Source: an uncultured Clostridium sp. (GTDB lineage: Bacteria; Bacillota; Clostridia; Lachnospirales; Lachnospiraceae). From it: a stretch of DNA of 64,000 bases. A model generated the notes under the pieces. That model was not told the DNA's origin, ran no database searches, and was given only the letters and a program-made list of their open reading frames with translations. Shown one piece after another: positions 51,627-59,526 of this stretch (positions are counted from its first letter, which is position 1; each line of letters opens with the position of its first letter). Position numbers and translations under genes: made by a program. The stretch spans positions 62,001 to 126,000 of the forward strand of contig CAKSBP010000002.1 in assembly GCA_934438135.1 (NCBI GenBank), in the 5' to 3' direction.

Positions 51627-53102
51627 ATGAATAACATGCCAAAAGAAAAAATAGCAATCGTAGCAGTCAGCCGTGACTGTTTTCCAATGACTCTGTCTGT
51701 CAGCAGAAGAGAGGCAATTGTAAAATCTTATACTGAAAAATATGGTGAGATTTATGAATGTCCAGTCTGCATCGAAAATGAACTGGATATGAGAAAAGCA
51801 CTGAAAGACATTCAGGAGGCTGGATGCAATGCCTTAGTATTATTCTTGGGAAACTTTGGACCGGAATCACCAGAAACTTTATTAGTAAAAGAATTTGGCG
51901 GACCTTCTATGGTAATTGCTGCTGCAGAAGAAGCTGGAGACAAGCTGTTAGATGACCGTGGAGATGCTTACTGTGGTGTTTTAAACTGCAGCTATAACTT
52001 AAAACTCAGAAACGTAAATGCGTATATTCCAGAATATCCAGTTGGAACAGCAGATGAATGTGCAGATATGATTCATGATTTTGCTCCAATTGCAAGAGCC
52101 ATTATTGGATTAAGAAACTTAAAAATTATTGGTTTTGGACCTCGTCCCCAGGATTTCATCGCATGCAATGCACCAATCAAACAGTTATTCAATTTAGGCG
52201 TGGAAATTGAAGAAAATTCCGAATTAGATTTGTTCGAAGCATTTAATAACCATGCTGGAGATGAAAGAATTCCTCAGGTTGTAAAAGAAATGGAAGAGGA
52301 ACTTGGTGCTGGAAATAAGAAACCAGAAATCCTTCCAAAACTTGCCCAGTATGAACTGACATTATTAGACTGGGTAGAAGCACACAAGGGAAGCCGTGAA
52401 TTCGTAACAATTGCGGGAAAATGCTGGCCTGCCTTCCAGACACAGTTTGGTTTTGTACCATGCTATGTAAACAGCCGATTAACAAGAAAAGGTATTCCAG
52501 TTTCATGCGAAGTTGATATTTATGGAGCATTAAGTGAGTTTATCGGAACAGTTATCAGTCAGGATACGGTTACACTTCTTGATATCAACAACTCCGTTCC
52601 TAAGGATTTATTTGAAGAAGATATTAAAGGAAAATTTGACTATACAATCAAAGATACATTTATGGGATTCCATTGTGGAAATACTGGTGTTGATAAACTC
52701 GCATTCTGTGAAATGCGTAATCAGAAGATTATGGCTAGAAATCTTGGAGAAGCTGTTACACAGGGAACGATTGAAGGAGATATTATTCCTGGCGATATCA
52801 CATGCTTCCGTTTACAGAGCACAGCAGATGCAAAAATCCGTGCTTATATTGCTCAGGGCGAAGTTCTTCCAGTACGTACCCGTTCCTTTGGTGCAATCGG
52901 TATCTTTGCAATTCCGGAAATGGGAAGATTCTATCGTCATGTACTGATTGAGAAGAATTATCCTCATCATGCAGCTGTTGCATTTGGACATTTTGGAAAG
53001 ACACTTTATGAAGTATTTAAATATGTTGGTGTTCCAGTAGAAGAAATTGATTATAACCAGCCAAAAGGTGTCAGATATAAAACAGAAAATCCATTTGCAT
53101 GA
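51627..53102 (+). CDS. FucI/AraA-fold sugar isomerase, probable xylose isomerase
   Basis: The 491-residue protein starts behind GGGAG and belongs to the L-fucose/L-arabinose isomerase superfamily: NALVLFLGNFGPESPE, KIIGFGPRPQDFIACNAP, CEVDIYGALSEFIG, and the C-terminal TRSFGAIGIFAIPEMGRFYRHVLIE with PHHAAVAFGH. Metal-site Glu/Asp/His residues are conserved in these blocks. No fuculose kinase or aldolase gene is nearby, while xylB is in the same operon, so I infer that it turns D-xylose into D-xylulose. A role on L-fucose freed by the GH29 enzyme is the alternative. Confidence 0.88.
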   Translation: MNNMPKEKIAIVAVSRDCFPMTLSVSRREAIVKSYTEKYGEIYECPVCIENELDMRKALKDIQEAGCNALVLFLGNFGPESPETLLVKEFGGPSMVIAAAEEAGDKLLDDRGDAYCGVLNCSYNLKLRNVNAYIPEYPVGTADECADMIHDFAPIARAIIGLRNLKIIGFGPRPQDFIACNAPIKQLFNLGVEIEENSELDLFEAFNNHAGDERIPQVVKEMEEELGAGNKKPEILPKLAQYELTLLDWVEAHKGSREFVTIAGKCWPAFQTQFGFVPCYVNSRLTRKGIPVSCEVDIYGALSEFIGTVISQDTVTLLDINNSVPKDLFEEDIKGKFDYTIKDTFMGFHCGNTGVDKLAFCEMRNQKIMARNLGEAVTQGTIEGDIIPGDITCFRLQSTADAKIRAYIAQGEVLPVRTRSFGAIGIFAIPEMGRFYRHVLIEKNYPHHAAVAFGHFGKTLYEVFKYVGVPVEEIDYNQPKGVRYKTENPFA

Positions 53103-53165
53103 GATTTAATTTTGGATTAGCACGTTAAAAGGGCAGTTACATAATCTATTACAGGGGTGAAAATT

Positions 53166-53426
53166 ATGAGCAGCTGTAACGATAACGATCAGGGAACCAG
53201 GTGCTGTATGACTCCATGTGAGGCGGTAGCTGCCCTTTCTGCAATTTCTCTTGCGATTGCAAAAGGAAAGTCAACAGAAGAGATAAATATTCTATCTACA
53301 TATTTTTCTCAGATAGGAGATACACTGGATACGATTGCTGTATCTATGGAGTGCAGTGAAAGCAAAGATGAGAATGATGAATGTAAGGAAGATGCGGGAG
53401 GAGATACAGAGGACATTATTCAGTAA
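53166..53426 (+). CDS. Small acidic Cys protein, function unknown
   Basis: ATG 53166 is preceded by AGGGGTG. The 86-residue product has CCMTPCEAVAALSAISLAIAKGKSTEEINILSTYFSQIGDTL, a helical unit seen in short Lachnospiraceae proteins (perhaps DUF6774, from memory), then a strongly acidic Cys-containing tail. No signal peptide. Not part of the sugar pathway as far as can be seen. Confidence 0.7.
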   Translation: MSSCNDNDQGTRCCMTPCEAVAALSAISLAIAKGKSTEEINILSTYFSQIGDTLDTIAVSMECSESKDENDECKEDAGGDTEDIIQ

Positions 53427-53462
53427 AAAAAGCAGGAAGTCATTTGAGGCTTCCTGCTTTTT
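53425..53462 (+). terminator. Intrinsic terminator
   Basis: AAAAAGCAGGAAG pairs with CTTCCTGCTTTTT. Confidence 0.92.
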
Positions 53463-53549
53463 GGTTTTGTGGAACATGATTATACTAATATTAGGGATTG
53501 TAAGATGCGCGAATCATCAAATAATCTGATATCTACATTAAAAAAATTC

Positions 53550-54029
53550 TTAAAGGTTTAGGACAATATCTTTTCCAATTGGCTCATATTTACGGTAGAC
53601 AATGCCGACAGTATTCATCATACGTTTTGCGGCAATGACGGAGTTGCTGTCTTTGTATTTATCAGCCATGTAAATGACCTCTCGAATACCTGCCTGAATC
53701 AGTGATTTGGTACATTCATTACAAGGGAAAAGTGTTGTATAGACTTTTGCACCTTGCATATTTGTACCAGAGTAATTAAGAATTGCATTTAATTCAGCAT
53801 GACATACATAAAGATATTTTGTATTTAAAGGATCTCCATCTCGTTCCCATGGAAATTCATCATCGGAGCATCCGACCGGCATTCCATTGTAACCGAGAGA
53901 GAGAATTTTATTATCGTTGCTTACAATACAGGCACCAACAGCTGTATTCGGATCTTTGCTTCGTTTAGATGATAAAAGGGCAATGCCCATAAAATAAGTA
54001 TCCCAGTTAATGTATTCCTGACGTTTCAT
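53550..54029 (-). CDS. dCMP deaminase (ComEB-like)
   Basis: The 159-residue cytidine/deoxycytidylate deaminase-fold protein has the zinc motifs CHAELNAI (His and catalytic Glu) and PCNECTKSLIQAGI. Length and the N-terminal INWDTYFMGIALLSSKRSKDPNTAVGA are those of dCMP deaminases and ComEB. It makes dUMP from dCMP for thymidylate synthesis. It lies 70 bases downstream of a membrane-protein gene on the same strand. Confidence 0.92.
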   Translation of the reverse strand: MKRQEYINWDTYFMGIALLSSKRSKDPNTAVGACIVSNDNKILSLGYNGMPVGCSDDEFPWERDGDPLNTKYLYVCHAELNAILNYSGTNMQGAKVYTTLFPCNECTKSLIQAGIREVIYMADKYKDSNSVIAAKRMMNTVGIVYRKYEPIGKDIVLNL

Positions 54030-54099
54030 TTGAATCCCCCGATCGTAAAAAATTCTTGTAATATTATAGCACAGGCGGAGAGTGAGGAAAAGAGGGAGG

Positions 54100-54759
54100 T
54101 TATTTCTTTGTTAGATGTCGGTAGGCAAGAAATAAAAAAAGACTTCCTAAAAACTGAGTGAGTATAATTAAAATGCCACAGTGCAGAAAGAAAGGTTCCG
54201 GTAAAAGGGTGATAATGGGATCTGTCTGGGGATTAAACAGCCAGTAATTGTTGCGGAATACGATTTTATGAAACAGGGTAAATGTCTGGTTAAAGTTCAA
54301 AATAAATCCTGTCAAGAAGAGGAAAGGCAGAACCAGGATACCAATAGCTCCGTATTTCAGGCAGGCAAACTGATGCCTGTAAAATTTATAGGAAAGACCT
54401 CCGTATAGAGAAATAACTGATATAAGGAACAGGCAGAACAAATCATTAAAAATATGTTTTACTTCAGCAAAATGAATGGTGGCAGAAGTCGATTGTGTCA
54501 GAGTAGGAAAATTCAGTGTCCCATGATAAAACGGTGAGCAGTATCCAATAAGTGTGTTATAGTTTAATCGGATGATGGGATTTGGAAGACCGCTGCGTGC
54601 GGAAAGATTTAAGCGTTTTATATCCCAGTAATAAAGAGGACGGAAATTTACTGTAAATATGGTACCCAGGGATAGAAAAAAAACAACCAATAGAAAGCCG
54701 ATGAATAAATCAGAGAAGGTCACATATTTTTTGAAAGAATACGTTCTTGCTTTCATCAT
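54100..54759 (-). CDS. DUF1461 (TIGR01906)-like membrane protein
   Basis: The 219-residue protein has four membrane helices. The first is followed by a long outside loop (about 45-100) with LNYNTLIGYCSPFYHGTLNFP and HFAEVKHIFNDL, and the last loop has WLFNPQTDPIITLLPEPFFLHCG. These match the pattern of the TIGR01906/DUF1461 family as I remember it. Function is unknown. The start has AGTGAGG upstream. Confidence 0.75.
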   Translation of the reverse strand: MMKARTYSFKKYVTFSDLFIGFLLVVFFLSLGTIFTVNFRPLYYWDIKRLNLSARSGLPNPIIRLNYNTLIGYCSPFYHGTLNFPTLTQSTSATIHFAEVKHIFNDLFCLFLISVISLYGGLSYKFYRHQFACLKYGAIGILVLPFLFLTGFILNFNQTFTLFHKIVFRNNYWLFNPQTDPIITLLPEPFFLHCGILIILTQFLGSLFLFLAYRHLTKK

Positions 54760-54827
54760 TTTACCTCACTTCCTTAGAATGATTCTAATTCTAGTATAGG
54801 AAAAGTATGGGAAAATATACATAATAT

Positions 54828-54868
54828 AAAAAGAAACCCAGTCAGTATTCATTAGACTGAGTTTCTTC
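54828..54868 (-). terminator. Terminator after glnK
   Basis: On the minus strand AAGAAACTCAGTC pairs with TGACTGGGTTTCTT, followed by TTTAT. Confidence 0.88.
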
Positions 54869-54888
54869 TATATTAAAATAGGAATTTA

Positions 54889-55230
54889 CTAGACTGCTGA
54901 GACTCCATTTTCGCCAGTACGGATACGAATAACATCCATTAGTTCATAAGCAAAGATTTTACCGTCACCATGATTTCCAGTATAAGCTGTTTTCTTAATG
55001 ACATCGATGGTTTTCTTTGCCCATTCTTCCGTAGAAACGACGATTTCAAATTTAATTTTGGGAAGAACATTCACATCTACTTTAGTACCACGGACGTATT
55101 CTGTGTAACCTTTCTGGATTCCACAACCCATTACCTGTGAAATAGTCATACCGTGTACTTCAATTGCATTTAATGCATCTTTGACATCTTCATATTTTTC
55201 TTCGCGTACAATTGCTTCCACTTTAATCAT
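54889..55230 (-). CDS. glnK: PII signal protein GlnK
   Basis: The 113-residue protein is a complete PII: IVREEKYEDVKDAL at the N-terminus, T-loop IQKGYTEYVRGTKVDVNVLPK (about 38-58), and TGNHGDGKIFAYEL for the nucleotide site. Residue 51, the uridylylated Tyr in enterobacteria, is Val here. It lies 26 bases after amt, the standard pair in which GlnK plugs the channel when nitrogen is plentiful. Confidence 0.93.
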   Translation of the reverse strand: MIKVEAIVREEKYEDVKDALNAIEVHGMTISQVMGCGIQKGYTEYVRGTKVDVNVLPKIKFEIVVSTEEWAKKTIDVIKKTAYTGNHGDGKIFAYELMDVIRIRTGENGVSAV

Positions 55231-55256
55231 AATAATACCCCTTTCCTGTCATAATA

Positions 55257-56498
55257 TTAATCTAATCCGTTAAAAGATGGATAAGCAGATTCCCCATGTT
55301 GAGATAAATCCATACCGATTTTTTCATCGTAATCGCTGGCTCTTAAAGGAGTAAACACTTTTACGATAGAAGCACAGATAAAAGTTCCTACAATTGCAAT
55401 TGCAATGGTGATAATAATACTGATAACCTGTGCTGCAAATAAGTGATAGTTACCGAAAATCAGACCATCCCATCGTGCTGTACTGTTAATAGAAGCTTTT
55501 GTGAAAATGCCGGTTGCAATACCCCCCCAGATACCTCCAACACCATGGCATCCAAAAGCATCTAATGCATCATCATATCCAAATCTTTTTTTTACAACGG
55601 ACATGGTAAAGTAACAGATTGGGCTGACCAGTGCACCGATTATAATAGAAGACCAGATTGGAACAAATCCAGCACCTGGAGTAATTGCGACCAGACCGAG
55701 CACGGCACCTGTGCAGGCACCCACAACGGTTGCTTTGCCCTGTAGAATAATATCAATGATAATCCAGCTTAACATGGCAAATGCAGCAGAGGTATTTGTA
55801 GTAATGAATGCGTGGGCAGCGAGCCCATTTGCTTTAAGAGCACTTCCTGCATTAAAGCCAAGCCATCCAAACCATAAGATTGATGCACCCAGAATAACGA
55901 ACGGAATATTGTGGACGTGGTAACTTGTTTTTTCATAACCTTTTCTTTTACCAAGCATAATACATAAGACAAGACCACTGACACCTGAACTGATATGTAC
56001 AACATTGCCGCCAGCAAAGTCTACGGAACCAAGAACTTCTCCAAGAAGACCGCCTTTTCCCCATACCATATGTGCAAGTGGATAATATACCACTAAAAGC
56101 CAAACTGCAATAAATGCGAACAGTGCTTTAAAGCGCATTCTTCCGGCAACCGATCCAGTAATGAGGGCAGGTGTGATAATGGCGAACATCATTTGGAAGA
56201 TGGCGAAAAATAAATGTGGTATTGTTTCGGAATATGGTCCAGCATCTGTACCTACATGGCTTAGACAGAACCAGTTTAAATTGCCGATAATACCTTTTGT
56301 GTCACCACTGAAACTGAGAGAATATCCCAATAGAATCCACATGGCAGAGGAAAGACCCATAATAAAAAACGAAGATATCATCGTATTCAGTACATTTTTA
56401 CGTCGTACCAGACCTCCGTAAAAGAATGCAAGGCCTGGTGTCATGAATAAAACCAGTGCGGATGCAATAAAAACAAATGCAGTATCTCCAGTGTTCAT
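55257..56498 (-). CDS. amt: Ammonium transporter Amt
   Basis: Start taken at the ATG ending at 56498 (MNTGDTAFVFIASALVLFMTPG) after AGGGG; the longer frame reads through the leader. The 413-residue protein has 11 membrane helices and both pore histidines (PLAHMVWG and FGCHGVGG). It conducts ammonium under nitrogen limitation. The mRNA leader contains a terminator placed between promoter and gene. Confidence 0.94.
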   Translation of the reverse strand: MNTGDTAFVFIASALVLFMTPGLAFFYGGLVRRKNVLNTMISSFFIMGLSSAMWILLGYSLSFSGDTKGIIGNLNWFCLSHVGTDAGPYSETIPHLFFAIFQMMFAIITPALITGSVAGRMRFKALFAFIAVWLLVVYYPLAHMVWGKGGLLGEVLGSVDFAGGNVVHISSGVSGLVLCIMLGKRKGYEKTSYHVHNIPFVILGASILWFGWLGFNAGSALKANGLAAHAFITTNTSAAFAMLSWIIIDIILQGKATVVGACTGAVLGLVAITPGAGFVPIWSSIIIGALVSPICYFTMSVVKKRFGYDDALDAFGCHGVGGIWGGIATGIFTKASINSTARWDGLIFGNYHLFAAQVISIIITIAIAIVGTFICASIVKVFTPLRASDYDEKIGMDLSQHGESAYPSFNGLD

Positions 56499-56543
56499 AA
56501 TCGAAACCCCTTTTCTTTTTAGAATAAAATATAGAATGGAAAT

Positions 56544-56580
56544 AAAAAAAGGCGATCGGAAGTAAATCCAAACGCCTTTG
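56544..56580 (-). terminator. Leader terminator (attenuator) of amt-glnK
   Basis: On the minus strand AAAGGCG pairs with CGCCTTT, an inner GGA/TCC pair extends it, and seven T follow. It starts a few bases after the predicted start of the amt transcript and ends about 46 bases before the gene. Confidence 0.75.
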
Positions 56581-56593
56581 TTCACAGTTCCAT

Positions 56594-56622
56594 ATTTTAG
56601 CATATGCACTTTTAAATTGCAA
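56594..56622 (-). promoter_or_regulatory. Promoter of amt-glnK
   Basis: On the minus strand TTGCAA (56622-56617) and TAAAAT (56599-56594) have a 17-base spacer. It lies upstream of the leader terminator. Confidence 0.65.
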
Positions 56623-56644
56623 TATAAAAATTAAAATTATGTAG

Positions 56645-57343
56645 TTATTTCTGTCCTGCAGGAATATAGTATTTTAGACTTAATGCCAGAATCCCTTGTC
56701 CAATATAATAAATTGAATTGTTGAATACTAGTCCAGAACTTGCTGGAAAAGATGGCATAAAGAAAGAAAAAAGCAGGATGTAGTCAGAAATCAAAAACAT
56801 AAGTGTTCCTGCTAATGTCATGTAAACTACTCTTTTATGATGATGACGGTATTTCCAAAGACTAAAGGAATTGGCTACCATACAGGAAAGCAGCACGGCA
56901 TAGAAAATGACGATAGGATACAATCCATCAAATCTGAAAAGTCCGGAAAAAGTCATAAGCAGAAAGAGCGGAGTAAAGATAATAATACTCCAGATTACAT
57001 TTAGTTTTTCAAGTTTATCATACTGAAAAAAACCCGCCATATAGGAAATATGTGCCAATGCAAAGGAGATTACTCCGATGATAAAGAAAATGCCTTTGTT
57101 TGTATCAAGTGCAAGGAAAAAGTCTCCTCCCAGTGAAAAAAACAGCCCAATAAGAATAAAACGGGTGTACCAGGAAAACTTATTCTTTCTTTGAAATTTT
57201 GCAGAAAAGAAACCTGTTAAGATAAAGAGAAGACTGGAAATTGTTTTAAATACTAAAATCATATAGTGGGAACATTCGAAGTCGGCATACAGAAGTACAC
57301 CCAGTGTGACCATCATACAACAAAACAAATAAATTGCTGTCAT
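56645..57343 (-). CDS. Lysoplasmalogenase (YhhN family)
   Basis: The 232-residue protein has eight membrane helices and the family blocks FSLGGDFFLAL, AHISYMAGFF, FLISDYILLFSFF and YYIGQGILALSLKYY, in which the conserved Asp residues form the TMEM86/YhhN active site. Members split lysoplasmalogens. Plasmalogens are common in anaerobic Clostridia, which fits. The start lies behind AAAGGAGA. Confidence 0.85.
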   Translation of the reverse strand: MTAIYLFCCMMVTLGVLLYADFECSHYMILVFKTISSLLFILTGFFSAKFQRKNKFSWYTRFILIGLFFSLGGDFFLALDTNKGIFFIIGVISFALAHISYMAGFFQYDKLEKLNVIWSIIIFTPLFLLMTFSGLFRFDGLYPIVIFYAVLLSCMVANSFSLWKYRHHHKRVVYMTLAGTLMFLISDYILLFSFFMPSFPASSGLVFNNSIYYIGQGILALSLKYYIPAGQK

Positions 57344-57447
57344 AGTAAATCTCCTTTCAAATTCAATATAACTCTTTATTATATCAGAAAAACTTTTTGC
57401 TTACATCAAAAAAGAATAAAAAAAAGAAGATCAGGTTAAAATAATAT

Positions 57448-57469
57448 CTGCATGGCTCATTACATGCAG
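57448..57469 (+). promoter_or_regulatory. Hairpin next to the DUF1540 ribosome site
   Basis: CTGCATG-GCTCATTA-CATGCAG ends directly at the AAAGGAG of the next gene and could affect its translation. Confidence 0.4.
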
Positions 57470-57486
57470 GAAAGGAGAATTGGACT

Positions 57487-57651
57487 ATGGATAAAAATTT
57501 AAGCATTGGCTGTACAGTAAATAACTGCAAAAATCATGCACAAACACAGAATTACTGTACATTACAAAAAATTAATGTAGGAACACATGAGTCAAATCCT
57601 ACCCAGGTTGAATGTACAGATTGTGAATCATTTGTAATGAAAGCAAACTAA
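57487..57651 (+). CDS. DUF1540 small Cys protein
   Basis: A 54-codon gene with ATG 57487 behind AAAGGAG. The product has CTVNNCKNHAQTQNYC in the first half and VECTDCESF near the end, the C-x4-C ... C ... C-x2-C spacing of DUF1540 proteins. These small metal-binding-like proteins are common in spore-forming Clostridia; their role is unknown. It lies just before a long inverted repeat. Confidence 0.82.
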   Translation: MDKNLSIGCTVNNCKNHAQTQNYCTLQKINVGTHESNPTQVECTDCESFVMKAN

Positions 57652-57654
57652 ATA

Positions 57655-57714
57655 GTTTGTTCTGCCATAATATAATACATCATTTTAAATGATGTTAAAT
57701 TATGACAGAACAAA
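57655..57714. repeat. Long imperfect inverted repeat
   Basis: Arms of about 28-30 bases (TTTGTTCTGCCATAAT... and ...ATTATGACAGAACAAA) meet at TTAA; they differ at a few positions. No T-run follows. It may be a terminator for both directions, an operator or a small mobile remnant. Confidence 0.65.
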
Positions 57715-57741
57715 TCTCTATCCATAAGAAAATGGTAACTC

Positions 57742-57770
57742 TTGTATAATTTTATTTATCATGTTAAAAT
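57742..57770 (+). promoter_or_regulatory. Promoter of the AgrC-like kinase gene
   Basis: TTGTAT (57742-57747), 17-base spacer, TAAAAT (57765-57770), 37 bases before the start codon. Confidence 0.72.
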
Positions 57771-57807
57771 GGTAGGTAATAAGGAATTGAGAGTAAGGGG
57801 GCATTAT

Positions 57808-59163
57808 ATGAAAGAGATATGCCTGATAATAGATACCATATCTTATATGGTAGAAGCATCTTTGTGGCTTCAGGTTTTTTTAAAGCTGTTTCAGAGAAAA
57901 TATAAAAAGCGCACTTATTATATAGCAGCATTTCTAATTATGTTCTTTTTTTTCATGGCTAAACAATTTGTCGTTTTTACAGTGAATGGTGATGCATTCG
58001 AAAGAGTGTTTAATACATTATATCTTCCATGTTACATAATTATGGTATTATTTATTGCCCGGAAGCTTTTTCAGTGTAGTGTGCCAGAAAGGCTGATAGC
58101 GGTCAGCATATTGTTTTTGTTTTCTATGGTGACGGATATTCTTGCACTGGTATTTGGCATGTTGTTTTTTAATTGTAGTATGGAGGTAATACATAATTTC
58201 GGTTTGGCTAATTCTCTCTGTACTATAATTGGACGTATTTTTATGATTTTGTTTTTCATGATTATATTTTCTGGAGATCGAATTCATTTTTTTGATAAAG
58301 TAGTGAAAACAAAGGATGTCATTATTGCATTAGTTCCAAACTGTATGATAACACTGGTTTATTTTATTCTTATGCATAATCTTTATGTTGTAAATAATGA
58401 TTATAGTATTGTATATTTCCTTGTTATGATAAATGTAGTCTGTTTTTTATTTTCTTTCTGGTATTTATTCCGGATTGCAAGAGAAAGACGAAGTGTTATT
58501 TATGAAAGTAATGCAAGAAAACAAATGGTTGATTATGAAATTGCTCTTTGTGAAGAAATAGAGCAGCAGGAGAGAACATATAAAAAATTATGTGATGATT
58601 TAATCGCACATTATGTAGTGCTTGATGTGAGATATAAGGAAAAAAATTATATTGCCATGGAACACTATCTGACAGAGATTATCCATAAACTGCAGGAAAA
58701 TAAAGATTCTATGCCAATCTATCTTTTGGGAAATCATAAGATAGAGATTTTACTGCGAGAATATAAAAAAGTTGCAGAAATGAAAGATATTCATTTTACG
58801 ACTCATATAGGTATTCAGGACTTTCAGATGAGGGAAGAAGACATTTATGCAGTATTATCAACGATGATAAAGAATGCCATTGCAGTTACAGAAAAAGAGA
58901 GGATTCAGAATCGGTATGTGAAAGTAAGAATTGATTATTCTACGGATGGATATTATATTTTATGCCAGAATTCTCAGGTAAAACAGCCGATGGTGAGAGA
59001 TGACTGCTATATAGTAAGTCATTATGAAAGTGAAAACTGTGGATATGGTATACGAAATATAAAAGAGGTTGCAGAAAAGTATAATGGAAATTTAAAGTTT
59101 TCTTTTCAGCAGGGATGTTTTGGAATTTATGCATATATCAGACCATCAGGAAAAGTATATTAA
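57808..59163 (+). CDS. AgrC-like GHKL sensor histidine kinase
   Basis: ATG 57808 follows AAGGGGGC. The 451-residue protein has six to seven membrane helices in its first 220 residues, with no extracellular domain, then a coiled region and a GHKL ATPase domain (TMIKNAIAVTEKE as N-box, CGYGIRNIKEVAEKYNGNL as G-box). The multi-helix sensor is the AgrC type that binds cyclic peptides. A small AgrD-like gene follows 38 bases later. No LytTR response regulator (AgrA) is in the window. Confidence 0.87.
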   Translation: MKEICLIIDTISYMVEASLWLQVFLKLFQRKYKKRTYYIAAFLIMFFFFMAKQFVVFTVNGDAFERVFNTLYLPCYIIMVLFIARKLFQCSVPERLIAVSILFLFSMVTDILALVFGMLFFNCSMEVIHNFGLANSLCTIIGRIFMILFFMIIFSGDRIHFFDKVVKTKDVIIALVPNCMITLVYFILMHNLYVVNNDYSIVYFLVMINVVCFLFSFWYLFRIARERRSVIYESNARKQMVDYEIALCEEIEQQERTYKKLCDDLIAHYVVLDVRYKEKNYIAMEHYLTEIIHKLQENKDSMPIYLLGNHKIEILLREYKKVAEMKDIHFTTHIGIQDFQMREEDIYAVLSTMIKNAIAVTEKERIQNRYVKVRIDYSTDGYYILCQNSQVKQPMVRDDCYIVSHYESENCGYGIRNIKEVAEKYNGNLKFSFQQGCFGIYAYIRPSGKVY

Positions 59164-59201
59164 TAGGACGGGTTTTAGAACTTAGAGAGGTGGTGATAAG
59201 T

Positions 59202-59348
59202 GTGAAAAAAACATTACATAAAATAACAGCAGAATTTGCAGTAAAAACAGCAGAAAGAACCTGTAATAAAGCGTGTGCATTAGGATTTTATCAGCAAAAA
59301 CTTCCAGAAAGATTTTTAGAACGCTTAGCAGAAATGAAAACTAGATAG
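59202..59348 (+). CDS. AgrD-like cyclic-peptide pro-pheromone
   Basis: Start chosen at GTG 59202 behind GAGAGGTGGTG; the longer frame from 59115 overlaps the kinase gene. The 48-residue peptide has an amphipathic basic N-terminus (MKKTLHKITAEFAVKTAE), a Cys-containing middle (C21, C25) and a charged tail QQKLPERFLERLAEMKTR. C25-A-L-G-F-Y has the size of an AgrD thiolactone ring, and the KLPE-type tail is typical of clostridial AgrD. The preceding AgrC-like kinase supports the call. AgrB, the processing enzyme, is not nearby. Confidence 0.68.
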   Translation: MKKTLHKITAEFAVKTAERTCNKACALGFYQQKLPERFLERLAEMKTR

Positions 59349-59367
59349 GATTTGTTAAACAGGCAGC

Positions 59368-59404
59368 AGCCGGAGAATAGAAAATATCTGTTCTCCGGCT
59401 TTTT
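59368..59404 (+). terminator. Intrinsic terminator
   Basis: AGCCGGAGAA pairs with TTCTCCGGCT, followed by TTTT. Confidence 0.92.
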
Positions 59405-59449
59405 ATGTGAAAAAATAGATATGAAAATAAAAGAATGATTAATCCATAC

Positions 59450-59478
59450 TTGACAAATAGGAAAAATAAGATTATGAT
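59450..59478 (+). promoter_or_regulatory. Promoter of the amino-acid importer operon
   Basis: TTGACA (59450-59455), 17-base spacer, TATGAT (59473-59478). CATACT occurs twice just downstream (59485-59500) and might be an operator. Confidence 0.78.
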
Positions 59479-59526
59479 ATTATTCATACTTTTCATACTA
59501 AAATAATATGAAATAAGGAGGAAAGA

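Noticed and set aside
53129..53239. AAAGGGCAGTTAC and GTAGCTGCCCTTT complementarity around the start of the small acidic-protein gene
   Set aside because: Separated by about 90 bases and half within codons; likely chance.
56544..56640. ANTAR-type double hairpin before amt
   Set aside because: Only one hairpin is seen and its loop does not show the expected A and G positions.
59115..59201. Longer N-terminus for the AgrD-like peptide
   Set aside because: It would overlap the kinase gene by 49 bases and lacks a ribosome site, while GTG 59202 has one.
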